From positions 4,030,001-4,094,000 of the forward strand of contig NC_039492.1 of NCBI RefSeq assembly GCF_003590095.1: a DNA stretch of 64,000 nt, in the 5' to 3' direction. This document shows, in pieces, positions 13,216 through 28,465 of this stretch (position 1 is the first letter of the stretch; every line of letters starts with the position of its first letter). This stretch comes from Trichoplusia ni. Lineage: Eukaryota; Arthropoda; Insecta; Lepidoptera; Noctuidae. The position numbers were made by a program, and so were the translations under genes. The notes below the pieces were generated by a model. That model did no database searches. It was given only the letters and a program-made list of their open reading frames with translations, and was not told the origin of the DNA.

Positions 13216-16200
13216 GTGAGTGGCGTGTCTGTTATGTTTTGTTTTCATCTTTGATCCACCCCGGTTCATGCGGGTATGTGTTTGTTGACATTTTGTTACG
13301 TCAAACTTTTACCCTCTACTTATTTGCATAGTTCTAACCTATTTGCATAGTCTGTAGCATAAACTCATGACACACAACTTAAATTGTATGTAAACGTCAA
13401 AATAATTGTGTTACTACTTGTTGGTTAACTTAAATTGGTAAAGAAACTGTTTATTAAAAAAAAAACTACCGAATACTCGCTATTCTCATATCAAAACACG
13501 GTAAATGTTTGAGTTTAATAAAGTGCCGGTGTCGTAAACTATACAACAGTATGAGCAACTTGTGTATTGTACCTTCCGCATAACACCGGCCACAACAATG
13601 TTGTCTTCAACAGATGTCTGACATAAATTGGGCTCGGAATAATTAGCGGACTATTAAACGAGGCATAAAACTTGCGTACTAGTGTGAAATCGATAATAGC
13701 GCACTAAAACTTAATACTGTAGTCTTACGAATTGGTTGTTCTGTTTTTAACGGGTTGTTCATAAAATCAATTTAATAGACACAATAATTTGATGAGGATT
13801 TGAGTAGATAAATTCCTTGAGTAAAATTTACAAATACGTAACTTTAAGCTAACAATTATAAATTGACAAAGTTAATAAACTTTACGGCGATAAATAAACA
13901 GTGAAACGACAAGTTTTATGATAGTAACAAATCTTCGTTTAAGCATTAAATATTAATACTTCACATTAACTAACAAAACATTCGTCTACATCACTATTAA
14001 ATAAAGAATGACTAATGTACTTAAACATTGACGTACAAAACACGTAACTTTAATAAATATTCTTAAGATTCAATGTAACACTTTAACCTACAAGTTAATT
14101 CAATAAAATAATTCCTGTATTAGCTAATATTTAAACTTGTTGGAAGAACTAGATTTAACTAGTTCAAAATAGCAGTTGTTGTCAGCTCCCGTTGAGTTGA
14201 CTGACAGGGGCATCAAGTTGTATTTGCATACACTATCACACTGCTTCTGGTATGCGACCTAACTAATCTTCTGTTGTAGACTTAGAAATCTACTAGATAT
14301 GGTGTAAAACTTAAAATAGAAACAGTTTTATTAACGTTATAAAGAAACCGATACAACAATTTTTTTTTAGATCGATTGTAATAAATTGGAATCAGTGAAA
14401 TCAGTGTGTGAAATGTATGATAGTTCCTGTTACTAATTAATTATTTTAATTTGGGACAGATACCTTAATATCATTTCGGACAAATAAAATACAAATATTC
14501 AATCAAAAGGGCTATATTCATGAAAGCTACCGTTTAATATTGTTAAAAAAATATACTATAAACTTATAACAGTGACATAATTTTAGCGATTGCTGAAATG
14601 CTAAAAGTAAAATAGAAATAAAAACTAAAACCAAAAATAAACACACTCACATTAAAACGCAATATTTTCCCCAAATTATACTATAAGTCTCAGCTTATTA
14701 ATTTAGTGTAAACATTATAAATCCACACATAAATACAGCGCCAATTAGCCATGTATCAAACGCAGTATTAATTATCGTGATATTGAAAACGCAAACGCAA
14801 CGTCGCCGCGTCGACCGGAACGCGTTTATTTACGATACCAATTAACAAGTTTATAAAACAACAAAATTATAAATTTATAATTTCACCCAATTTATTGAAT
14901 TTAGAATGAAATGAGAGTATTTTTTTATTTAGAGTTACAATATTTAAATTTAGATCACTACTTTTAAAATTGGAATCGGATTTAAATCACCGTTATTGTC
15001 GCATGGATTGTTTCAATGTTTAACATTAATATTCTCATAACTTATGTTTGTATAATTATTTAGCCTCATAACTCTTTTAAATATTATTTGTATATTCATT
15101 GCTAAGAGATATTGCAGGAAGTAGTTTATTGACACTTAATTAAGCCTTCCCAGGGAGTCCCCTTAATTTTGCAGTCGACATATCAAATGTTTATTTAAAA
15201 TTTAACTGCTTAACTAAAAGGTTACTAAGTTTAGTCTAGTAGATAAATTAAGCAAAGATTATAACTTCACACATAACATAATTTTAACAAAGCTTCCATT
15301 ATATATTTTAGACTAGCTTTCAGACTTAGTTCTGTCTGGTTATAATTTTTAAGAGTAAGGGCACCTCTATACAATTTATATGCATATTGCATTATCAAGT
15401 TATTAACAATGTCAACAAACAGTGGCTCGTGCTATTGCATTACACAAATACACTACATCTGTTTGAATAATTAATTAATTTAAGATAAAATTACGTTCGT
15501 AGTTGCTTTAAAAAATGTTTTAAATTTTTAAGAAAATACATTTTTTATAACAAAATTAAAACATTCTTCTTATTGTTAAATATAATGTTTTGATATTATT
15601 ATAACGCTACTCATTAATAATGTAATTTAAATAATATTGTAACACATTAAAAGTTTGAGATTTTAATCCGCCGTCGGCCGGCGCGCGTCGCGGCTTTTAT
15701 ATAACATTCGTAACGTTTTTAGTTTTCTTTAAATTAACTGTTAAAATAACTATACAATTCATTTATTTGATTTATAATACTAACTTTTTTTTCAATAAAA
15801 ATAGGAATTATAAATTATAGTTAATTTTTTTATAAAAGAACTTATTTTATTTTGTTTTTTCTTTAGTTAACTCCAAAAAAACGTTTATATTTATATTTTA
15901 AAATTAAAAGCCTTTCTATTTTAACATTTAAACACGTATAAGAGCAATGAAAATGTCCGCGATACAATCGGGCGCGACCCGACGGCGAAGGCGTGAATAC
16001 TTCAACCAAATTCTTATCAACTTTCTACAAAACACTCGTAAAACTTACGTGAACTGTGTTAATAGTGGCTTACATTAAAAAAAAGCATTTAATCCATCAT
16101 CGTAACATATCAAAACATTTTTTGGTATTCATTTTGCAATACTAATGACAGCGACAAATAAATAATGAAATAATTCTAATAAAAATAAATGTTTAGCCGT

Positions 16201-19200
16201 CAGTAAGATCTTTAAACTCATTCCCCTCGCATTCATCAGCTTTAGTATTAATCAATACAACGTCAAACATAATAGCTTCATAAAGATTAATATAAACTAA
16301 TAACTCTTATTATAAATTCGGTAACTCGACAAAACGGCGGAAAAAAACATTCAACACACCTTATTTCTGCTCTTTCGAACATTAATCATCGAAAACAGAT
16401 ACCTTAATGACATTCAAGACGTTAATAGGCACCACAATTAACATACAACATATTTTTTTTGGTTATAAAATATTTTACAAAAGTGAAAAAGTTCTACTAT
16501 AAATCTTATCAAGGTAATATGAAATATAAAGGCGAGCACTTAGTTCTTTGGGCAGCTGCCGGAAGATGGTGTATCGGTCCCATTCCTCTCAAGTCACAAG
16601 CCCACACTATTTAAAGGACAAAACTAAAAATAAACCAACAACCTACTTGAGACAAGCAGATATAAGTTGAAATTAAAATGAACGAAATAAATGTTGCAAT
16701 TCTTTATTTAAAGTTTAAATAGTTTGTTCATGTGTAAATTGCCGCGAATTTATGAGCGACTTCATTCTTTATTCGGAATCAGAATGACAATAATTCAAAT
16801 GTTTCATTTTTATTTTATCAATTAAGTTTGAAATAAAAGTATTCTAGAATGAGAAATGGTGGTAACGGTACTCTGTGGAGAATAATCAATATAATTGATT
16901 CTCTCGCTTAGTTTTAATTACTAGGCCGTTTAAATTGTGCCCAGTGGTCGAAATGATTTTACCCTCGGGCGCTAATATCCAACTGTAGCACATAAAATCT
17001 TCGTACGTTGCCTCAAGCAAAAAAGAAATCGCCACACCTCACTTCATTCGTATTCATCACTCGTAGTCCATATTACATTACGGTCGAAATCGCGTGCCGG
17101 CGTCATGATACCACTGATAACGCCGACCAGTCTTACAAGACACTTTACTCTCGTTGTCATTCGTACATTATTCTTCAGTTTAAAGTGTAATGTTAAATTG
17201 GTTTATAGTGTTTGATATTTTGACGCCTCGCGAGAGCCAACAAATTAAATAATAAAGGACTGATTCGTATGCAGGACGTGTGCCGAGAATGAAGTCTTCC
17301 ATTTTAAGGACATGTGTTGCTAAATCCAAATTGCGAGGAAGTTGTACCAAGGAAATTGCGGTCGCATTGATCTTTATTTTTAATCTTATTTGTTAAGTTG
17401 TTATTGTTCTGCTTTATTTTATTTATTAAAGTTTGCAATTCGCACAGTTATTCATTACGTAACACGCATACTGGGAAGGCATGCAATATTTGACTCAGAA
17501 AAATTTAAAAGTTCATATGAGATAAAACAATTTTGTTCTAAAGGCAAAAAAAAACTAAATTCAATTTAAGTAGCAAAAATGCGTTCCAAAAACAAAAATG
17601 CATCCCACAAAAAAAAAACGAAACACATCGACAAGTCTAAGGCACAAAACACGGGAACGCAAGGAACGTATCTTAATTACTCAAACAAGGAGACACAAGT
17701 CGTCTTCAGAGACAATATTTTGACACATTCACACAGGCTTTATCGCTGTGCAAACATTACGTTTGTTCGTGAAAGCCATTCAGAATTTTTTCCTCGAGGA
17801 CTGTGTGTAACCACTATTTGAGTTTCTACCAACGTGACAAGTGCAAAGGACCCTATATTATGGTCGGGCAAATAAGGTTATCCCTCGTTTTTGTTTTAAA
17901 CCGTTCGTGGGTGTCAATATAACTGGACAACAATTTATTGCACCTACATACGGATTTATTCTATCAATTCTATTGCTAGTGCATACACATTTTAAATTGG
18001 ACTGATTTATGTCATGTATAATCTAAATTCTATTGAATTGTCACTTTTAATTATTGACATGCCGTTACAAAAATAACGTATGAACACGTGTACATTAAAA
18101 TCTAAAATAGTTGATCTATATAACCGTTATTAAGTGTCGCTTTGACAAATGAAGGTTTTATTCGTTTTCTACACGTGTTATTTGCCGTTAAAAGTAAAGT
18201 TATTAACCATTTATTATAAATATGATGTTGACAGTAATAAAAATTTGCCCGCCGGTCGTCTCCGCTACTAAATGTGTAATATGTAAAGTGTTGACGCCTA
18301 TATTTTAACCATATTAAGAGGTCGCTAATGTGTTTATATACAGTGTAGTCACGAAATAATTACCAAACAATCTCCCACGCGAGTTTCACAATAGAGACGT
18401 CATCATAGCACAGCCGACGGCTCAAACTATCAACCATATATCCGTTTCATCTCTTTGTCTATTATTTTTAGAAGTAGAACAAAAATTTAAAACCATCGCC
18501 TCCGTGAATTCTCGAAGGAAACGAGAATTTCCGACGAACACGTTCATATTTACGTAACACTCGACTACAAAGAAAAGCAAATAGAAAAGTAATACGATTT
18601 CCAGCGTTCCAAGTGCGAGAGTGCACCGAGGCCTTTTTTTACTGTGGGCCGAATATGTTGGTGGAGCGAGGCCGAGTCAACAGGCCGTGATCTCGATCGC
18701 TCTCAGCCCGTGTTTACCCGCTCGGCCCTCAAGGATTAATGCGCGACGCAAATATTTATCTAAACGTCTGCGGATTGACAGTTCGGTCGTCAATTGTTTG
18801 TTGTCTTTACCTTTTCAAATGAGCATTTCATTTCGAGTTGCACCCATTGCCTTAAGTGGCGTTCGGGTTGTGTTTATTTTCGTTGTTTTTCTTTATTAAG
18901 TTTTTCGAACGCGAGGCATTGTCTTTTACAGTGACAAAAGTCAATCTTATCGCTTTTGGACAATGAGATTTGTTTTTGTGGGTGCTTGATTAGCAAGTCT
19001 TAAAGAGCCTTTTGTAATAAATCCTATTTTGTTGCAGGGGTATAGCCAAAGCCGGGGAACCAAATAATCTCTCACCGATTTCACCTGCAGTCCTTTACAT
19101 GGACCCAGCTGTTCACGCCACACTCAGGCGGAAACAAAGAAGGCTAGCGAGAGAGAACCCTGGAGTGTTATCAGCAGTTGCAAAGGGCGCCAGCATGGCT

Positions 19201-22200
19201 GTCGCCGAGTGCCAGCACCAGTTCAAATACAGAAGATGGAACTGCTCAACAAGAAACTTCCTCAGAGGGAAAAACTTATTTGGCAAAATCGTGGACAGAG
19301 GTAAGCACTTATTAGATTAATTAAATCCAAACAACTGACAAAGGTTGACGAGTTAATACTCGAATCACGTTTTTGTTGTCACCTTCACGAACAAAAACTG
19401 AACAATAAATGCAAAAACGTTTTTGGGTACACGCGTCATTCATTTGTCTCAATTTTGATATAACGAAAAAAAAACGAACAAAACATTAAAAAGAACTTAA
19501 GAAGATAAGCCCTAAATACCCTTCTTAAATACTAAGGAAACAGATTACAGACCATTGAGACGTTTAAGAGGCTAATCTTTAAAAAACTCCATCGAAAATT
19601 TCGACTCGCATACAGTTCGCATTTAACCCTGCAAATACTAACGGTGGACAAAAAGATGTGTTTTGTATAAATCCCCAATTCCAGTTACAAAGAGGAGCTA
19701 CAAATTAAGTGATATCTTTAGTTGGCAACCCTTTTAAAAGATTTTATCTGTATTCAACGGGAGGGTAGCGAGTCGGGGGCACATATAAAGGACTCATCAA
19801 GATAAAACATCCTGGATCAATTACACGACGCTGAGTGACGTTCCTGTTCCTGTTTGTCGATAAATCTCTTTTTTTACAATTCCTTTTTTTTTAAAAACGC
19901 TCGTTTCATATTTTTCCATAGATACAAATAAGTTTACATTTTGATCAATGAGATCATAATCCGATTTTAATTCCGCATCGATTCTCAATAGAGTATCGAT
20001 AAAAAAAAAACGTGTTTTTATGCCCCATAAACACCGGTCCACAATTGCGCTAGCGTCGAATCCATTTAGTTGATTTGAATGGATGTAGATTATTATCAAT
20101 AGATATAAATCAGCAAATAGATACCCATTAGCCACACAATACTGGTTGCCCAACTGAATTCAATAGCATAGGGAGAAAATACAGGCAATAATCCCTTTTA
20201 CAAGTTTTACTTAAAACATCGCATTAAGTATTTAAAGCAGTATAAAGACTTAGTTTTCAATTTAAAATAATAACATACATTTATAAAGGTACACTTCGAA
20301 ATTAAAATGTTTTAAAACGCATTGCTTTATTTAGTTTCGTGGAGAGTTGAGACATCGAGGGACTTTATTGTCTACGGCATAAGGTAGCTAATCGTTTAGC
20401 AATCAAGTTTGGGACCGGTATAGTGTTATTTTGTCGTCAGATCGGGGCTGCCCTATCTCCGGTGTCCGATTTCGATGCTTTGTACGCGATACGCCTTATT
20501 ATGAGCCTGCGAACATCTGTTCGGCACAACAAGAATTATTCGCTATAATAGCAAAAAAATGCACTTTTGTGATTCAATTCTGTCGTTAACATTATTTGTA
20601 TTTTTTTTTTGCGTTCGTTAATAAGTTTTTGCAACAAAGCTTTTAAGCGTGAGTGTAAACATCGTATAAATCAGATATCGAATTTAAATTAATTCTGTCA
20701 ATAAATATGAGTAATATGAAAATGCTTTTGTTGGGTTACAGTTCAGGGCGAGCATTAGAGGGTTATCTTGTAAATTAAGAGCATAGTCTGTGGTGTCTCG
20801 AGATAATTCGTGCTCATTTTGAATTCGGCACGATAATAATAATACGTCTATATGTTTTTGAACGTATGTGGTATCTTCTACGTCTGTTCCGGTTATTGAC
20901 CCCGGCTTCAAATCCGTTAATGAATAGAACAAGCCGTGTCTGTAAATGTCGTTCTGTTAGCGGTCCAAGTGGACTTTTCTTAATGTTGAGAACCCAATGT
21001 GTACAATTTGTTTACATTTAAACCTCCTTTTAGAAAATATATCGCCTTATAATAAATTAAGAAAAAATATTAGTATTATTCTGTCTTTGCTTTAAAAATA
21101 TGGTTTAAAAAAAAGTAAGTACCTTCTTTTAGGCATAAAATTTAGTCTAATTTTAATTCTCACTTTGGTCAGATTTAGATAATTTGAAATTACACCTTTA
21201 ATTTGTTCAAAAACCAATTTAATTAAATTGTATAAAAAACGATTGATTAATAATACTATTATTATGAAATATGAGTATTAATATATAATTAACTGACAAA
21301 TCAAAGACATAAAAACGATCATTAAAGACTTGAGAAATCTCATAACACTACTGCAACAAATCTATTGTTGATACAAATGGCATTTTCTCATTAAAAAACA
21401 AGATATCATAAAACATTAAGCTTATAAAATATTCATGAAGAACGAAATTGGTAACAAATCGCAATTAGGTACACGTATGTTTACACAACGTTTAAGTTGC
21501 TCGTAAAGAAAAAACCTTCGGTTGGGTCTCGTCACCTCGGGCGAAACACCAAAAACCAAGAACATTACACAAATAAAGAACTATTTATGTTCCAAATAGT
21601 TATTAATGTCATCTACGATTTCATTTCTAAATACGGCCAATTTTAGTGTTGCGAGCCCACGAGAAAGTTACTGAAAGCTTAACTCGGCTCGAGACAACGT
21701 AAGGCATCATTCACAAGTCAGCTTACACAGAAACGGATTGCCGTTCATAATTCAGCTAGACACAAAGCCAGTCATATTAATTTAAAACATTAAATCATTC
21801 AATTCTAGTACCTGAATGCAAATGATATATAGTTCTTACGCACACACTAAAGTATAAACCATCGACAGTCATAAAACTAAATGCCTAGAGCAAAAAATAA
21901 ACATTGATATTGTATGCGAGCATACAAACTATAAAAGCAAGTACCATTTTTCTAAATTAAAAAGCCAGATATATCACACGGCTCGGACCACCATCGCAAT
22001 CATTTCACATGATAAAAAGAGCAAGTGGATTACAAAATTTATGTTATATGCGTGCGCATTTAGAGCATATTACCTACTTTATTAAAGGCCGTCAGGGCGG
22101 GCGAATCGCACGAACGCATTTATACACTATACGATTTTTTAATACATTGCAATTACGTTTATTTGAAGAGCATAAAAACGGAGTCGACCCCGCGGGAGCT

Positions 22201-25200
22201 CGTCACAGCGCTACTCAATAAATAAAAAACATAAACTCGCAAATGTTATACCCGAAACTCATCAGTCCCGAAGAAATAAATAGTGCCTGCGTTATTAGGA
22301 TGTGAGCATACAAAGCCCCCCCGGACGCGACACCAATAATTAGTAATTTACACGTTGTCACACCATTGACACTCGGACGCGACAACTTCATCTCATTGTG
22401 GTGTAAACCTCAAGGATCGTATTAACACAAACGATGACAACGACACAATAGTGAGGCCTTTATTCGTCGCGTCATTGTCGAGTCGAGAATAGAAAATATA
22501 TGGTCCGAGTTCCCGCGGCGGCCCCCTGCCGTGTAGTTTAGCGATTCCACTGCACTCGTACAAGATCCACGGAAGCCACGTTTACACCTAACGTAGCTCC
22601 TAATGGCAGGTAACTCGGCCAATAAAACCCGACCTTTTTTCAAATATTTCCTGTTTTGGTGTGTATCGTACACGCACCCGAGATTCCGACGTCGTGGGTG
22701 GATAAAACGTATAAAACGATCGACACCGAAAATAAAGCCGATATAAAATGCCCTCGACGAAATATTTAATGCTCAATTAGATAAGCGTTTTAGGTTGTGT
22801 GGCGTTTGAATTGTTTTCGAGATAAAGCGCGTTTTGTGAAACTGAAATGAGACGATTAGGCTCGGCGAGGGACCGGTGGCGAGCGAGATCATATTTATCG
22901 TCGGATTCCCAGTCTCCAACGCTCCGATCGCCCTTTTGTTGTTTATGGACAGATCACTTAAAACGAAATTATTTTCGGTGCTTTTTCTGGAGTTTGAAAA
23001 CAAATGTCTTTGTCCATTGTGTGAATGGGTGTCGCGGTGTTGGCTGGTAGCCAGTGGTAGCTGGGAGCGCTTTGTGCCACTCACAATGAGTGATATACGA
23101 CCGACGTAATTTTGAATTGTCGCACCGGAGCCTCGGGACGTGGACTCAATGTGAAATTATCACCCATACATGGCATAACGAAAATGAATTATTGCTTTTT
23201 ATTGCCTCGTCTTCCAAGGGCCTTTACGGCAAAATTGCCTCTCGGATTCTATTTATCTACAACTATACCGCGAACTCTATTCTTATTTCATTAACTTATG
23301 AATCTCATCTTTAATAACCTCTACAGTCCGTCTTTCAGTAGATAAAATATCATCATATACTCATAAAAGACATGTTTAGATACAAATGACACGACGTCAA
23401 TGACTTCATCATGGTTGGATAAAGCGGTGCGAGCCGGAACGATTTCTAAACCGGCCAAACACCGTATTATAAAACGAGTGATTTATGGTTGTTTTGAGTA
23501 ATTACGTCTCATCAAATTTGAATAATGCAAGTCGTCATAAATAAGGCAGAAGAAGCGCGACGCGCGAAACCTCCATAAGTCAATCTTTCAAATTAATCTT
23601 ATGGAAACACCCCAGCGTGATGACTCAATGCGGACGGGAACATATTTAATTAGTACATTAATTTTGAATTATTTAATGGTAGTGGCCGCGGGGCCAGGTG
23701 TTCGTCAAATGTCAACAGTGATTAAGTTTTATTTTAACTGCGATGCGGCGGACGCGCGCTCGGATTTACGAGTTTTTGACTTTTATAAATTCTCAACGCC
23801 TCAACTTAACTGCCAATCCGTCGGGATGGAATTATCGCTCGGTGCTCGCGTTGTAAACCCACCACGGGACCATTTATTATCTGCACAGATAATCCACGGA
23901 CAGCACTTTATTATCAGTTATAATAATAATTTACTTTTATAGATCCACATTACTCATGTTTGTTCTTATTTGACTGCGATTTGATGGGGCGAAATTGCCT
24001 CAATAAAATAATAGCACACCTTAATTATGAATATTTTATTGCGTAGGCCTATACAAGCCGGTAACTAATGGCTGTTTGTATTAGAGGTTATTCAGCGCCG
24101 GCGTCGGATTAGCGTTGTTTGGCCGTTTAATTAGGCTCGTGGCAAGAATTTACATTTATTAATGCCGTGACTAATGCGCTCACGAGGACAGAACCTTTTT
24201 ACATCTGTCATAATTTTTCTACGTCGCGATTTATTCGCAAAATGTGATAATCGGCTTTGTTGCTCGTCGTATCGACCACGATGATATATGAAAACAATTT
24301 ATTAATAGTTATAAATGGTACTTATGTTTTATGCAAAGCAAATAATCATTACTGAAGTGATGTCAAACGGGTCGGGGCACGGCCGTGAATCATCGACAGC
24401 CGAACCTCAAAACTCTCACAGACCAATTAAAAATTATTTCCAGTTGTCGTTTATGTATCTAATTGGTCGAGTAGCCGCGTACCGTTAGATCATGTTAGAG
24501 ATAAAGTAAAAGTAGCGATGTTAAAATCACAGCGGGCAGTGATTCCCATCTGTTGTGGCCAGCTGTGGCGACACCGTCTCCGGGGTATGAAGTCTGGGCG
24601 GCGCGCAGCACGTGGTGCACCTGGCCGCGCGGCGCCGCGCCGACCTCCGACTCCTCTCAATCGTAACGCACTAAACAGACATCCGTAAAGCCACGCCCGA
24701 TTTACAGCCGATAAAACACTAACCTGCAATGTAGTGCCCACTGCACTTGTCGATAACCCCGTACTCCATCGACACTCCTAAATACAAACCCGATTAGCCC
24801 AAAGCTATTATTTTACGAGCGTTATTTACGTGTGCCATATTTAATTGGCCCTCACCTATACGTTATAGTTAATACGACCGAACGTTTCCAAGTCATTACA
24901 GAAGATAAATGCATGACTTCGCGACCGCTATACGTACCTTGAATTAATTTCGTCCGAGCATTGAATGATGGCGAAATTGACATTAAAATTCTCGGTCGAA
25001 CGTCTCAAGTAATTGCTGAATAAAATACTTTTGTATAACATCCCAAAGGGAAGCACAAAAAGCGAATCCGAGAGCGGTCTGCGGCAGTGTGTGCGCACCG
25101 TAATTTATATCGGTGCACGATGACAACTCAATAAAAAAATGATTTCATTTGCTTATTGAGTCCTTAATAAAGCTGGCGCGGGCTCCTCCGGGCCCGTTCC

Positions 25201-28200
25201 ACATATTATTATTATAAATAACAACAAATACGCGTTCCTTATTATTTTTACATCCATACGGGATCGGTGAGTTTTTTCCGAAGGGATTTTATGGTGGTGC
25301 GTCGGTGGGCGGAAGGCCACCAAGGGAGCGCGCGAGCCTCACTATATTACTAAATGAACGGCATTAGCCAGCGAGGTGACACGCGATTACACTTGTGTTA
25401 GAGCGGCGTTAATTGTCAGTTTTATTTTCATTCAGATATTTAGCGATCAAGATCAGATCTTAATGGCTTTTGAGGAATTCCATCATAACCTTGGACGCGT
25501 TCGGTGCGAGACCGGATAATGAGAGGCTGAACAATGCCCGTATTAAAGCACTTTATGCCATAAAATTACAATGTCTACCAGATAAAGTCTCGGTTCGATA
25601 TTCAACATGTATAGACTACCGATGTGGCACGACCAGTGATTAATAAAAAAACTAATCGATTATTATAATGATGTCGTAGGCCGCACGGGTTACGTCACTG
25701 GGGTCCCGGTTCAGTAAATAATATCGTCTTATTGTGTAGCCGAGCCCGCGTAGACAAAGGCTCGGTATGGTATTAATCGTTAAAAGTACAAGGGCTATTA
25801 AATCGATATTAAGAGAGAGAATTCGATGCGCGCGCCGTACCACTTGTAATGATCAAATTTATAATCTCTCGGGTAGGTAAGAGGCGATTCTTTTATTTTT
25901 AAATCTCGGAGATATACCCTCTCTCTCTCTTTTAATTGTATTTTATGAGTATTTGATTCTAATGCCGGGCCATTAATTATTTATAGTATTCGATACGGGA
26001 TGCAAGCATCGATTTATGTATTCGTCCGTGCGGGATGAATGAACGCGATGCAATCATTGCTCAAGTCTTTATTGTGTGAATATAAACTTAATGATCTTGT
26101 TGCTCTTAAACGATTATTACCTTACTTGATAACTTTAAACACTGTGATCAAGCGGAATGTTAATAAAGTGTACTGATTAGGTCCCAACAGTTCTCGCCTC
26201 GTTTAGGACTTGCCATTTAGAATTAAAAAGCTTAGACCCAGGCTCGTATATTATGAAGAATAAAATCGTGCAGACAGGTCGAAACTTGAGATAGAATTTT
26301 ACGAAGGAAATTAAAAAACTAATGTGCCCATTGCTCTCGAAAAGGATTTTATATTGTCAACAAATTAAAAATGTCAATAAAATAATACGATTAAAAAGAG
26401 CAAAGCCAATTCAATCCCTCGGATTGCAGTTGCTTGATGACCCCAAATGTTTTGCGTGTTTAAATTATAATACATACCTAAAATATTTTAAAACGTCGAG
26501 ATTTTTTATCCCTGTACCCGAAGCAATAATAAAATTTGATTAAAATATGGACCCCTCTTCTGTTGGGATGAATTAATTATACGAATATCAAACATGCCAA
26601 AGTGAAATATGTATATGTGGCCGGATAACTTAATAACAATAGCGCTCAGTTCAAACAGCAGCTATAATATATATGTACGAGTATATCTAGACAGCCACTA
26701 GCCACCTAACTTTATAGATATTACCTACTCCGTGTCTCACCACGATAATGATCAAACATTTAACAATTTGGTTGTAGAACCACTTTTGCTTTTTCCATAC
26801 AATTTACATAAATTAAAGGAGCACTACTATTGTCACCAGGTTGCCGTGAAACAGCGTTCATCTACGCTATAACAAGCGCGGGAGTGACGCACGCGGTAGC
26901 TCGCGCGTGCGCGGAGGGCGCCATAGAATCGTGCACGTGCGACTATTCGCACATCGACCGCGTGCCGCACCGCAGCCGCGCCGCCGCCGCCGCTAACGTC
27001 CGCGTCTGGAAGTGGGGCGGCTGCAGCGACAACATCGGCTTCGGCTTCAGGTTCAGCCGCGAGTTCGTCGACACCGGGGAAAGAGGCAAAACTTTGAGAG
27101 AAAAAATGAACCTTCATAACAACGAGGCTGGCCGAGCGGTAAGTGTTGAACACCCATGTCAATAAGCTTATCCAATTGCCTCTCGACGGTAGCACCTTAT
27201 AAACATTTATAAAACAATCAGTTATCGCCAATGAGGGCCATTGTCATCGCGCCATGTTTACATTACCATTATGGATGACGATCGATCGTCCGCCACTTGA
27301 CATGTCGCTTGTGTAATATTAATTATGCGTCGGGCGGCGCGGCCCCTCTCGCGACGACTGCGCAACAGGCACTCATTCGTTGCGCTCGCGCATCTCCCTC
27401 CCACCGCACACCCACATTTGCATATCCACTGTCCGTTCCTTCCCAAAATTCATCAAAATGGGACGTCGGGCGCCCCGAGCCACCCAGACGCGTCATTAAC
27501 CGCAGCGCTTAATTCCTGTCACGACAGCCACACTGGGTGTCCACCTGATGAATATTCACAGCATTCCATCGATTGTTTAACACATATTTGGACACTAGAC
27601 TGTATAACATACGCGGCTATCTACATGTCAATGAATAAATACCGTCGTCCACGTTCTACGAAGCGCCTTCGCTCCGAGATAGGAAAATATTTACTGTCTC
27701 CCATCCTCGCGTCATTTATCTACCTTCTAAGAATGATGAATGTCCCTAGAGTATGATTTATGATCGGTCCACGCGCGGTGACGACCGGCCCACCTCTTCA
27801 CGATTTGTAACAATTTGCTCGATCGTGAGATGCGATCGATGGAGTACGCTTAAAAGATCATCGATCACACTGTATCGAAGCTTATCGGTGGAATTTAAAG
27901 ATATTTGGACATCATTATAGACCTCCCTATGATAGAATAAATTAAACTACGAGATGTTGATTGTGTTGTTTTGTTCCCAGCATGTGCAAACGGAGATGCG
28001 GCAGGAATGTAAGTGTCACGGCATGTCGGGTTCGTGCACAGTCAAGACTTGCTGGATGAGGCTGCCGAGCTTCCGCTCTGTGGGCGACGCGTTGAAGGAT
28101 CGCTTCGATGGCGCGTCGCGGGTCATGACGCCTAACACGGACCTGGAGGCGCCGGCGCAGCGAAACGATGCGGCGCCACACAGGGTGCCACGAAGAGACC

Positions 28201-28432
28201 GATACCGATTTCAACTGCGCCCTCACAACCCAGATCACAAATCCCCGGGGGCGAAGGATTTAGTGTACCTTGAGCCTTCACCGGGCTTCTGTGAAAAGAA
28301 CCCCAGGTTGGGCATTCCCGGTACACACGGGCGCGCCTGCAACGACACGAGCATCGGTGTCGACGGCTGTGACCTCATGTGTTGCGGCCGAGGGTACCGC
28401 ACGGAGACCATGTTCGTGGTGGAGAGATGTAA

Positions 28433-28465
<33 letters not shown>

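Noticed and set aside
12922..13269. Minus-strand 115-codon frame over wingless exon 1
   Set aside because: It is a shadow of the GC-rich exon and 5' UTR on the opposite strand, with no family resemblance.
26833..27231. Minus-strand 132-codon frame over wingless exon 3
   Set aside because: It mirrors the GC-rich coding exon, and its alanine/aspartate-rich text is a by-product of GCC codons.
27325..27756. 143-codon plus-strand frame in wingless intron 3
   Set aside because: It lies wholly within an intron with good splice sites, has low-complexity text and no family match.
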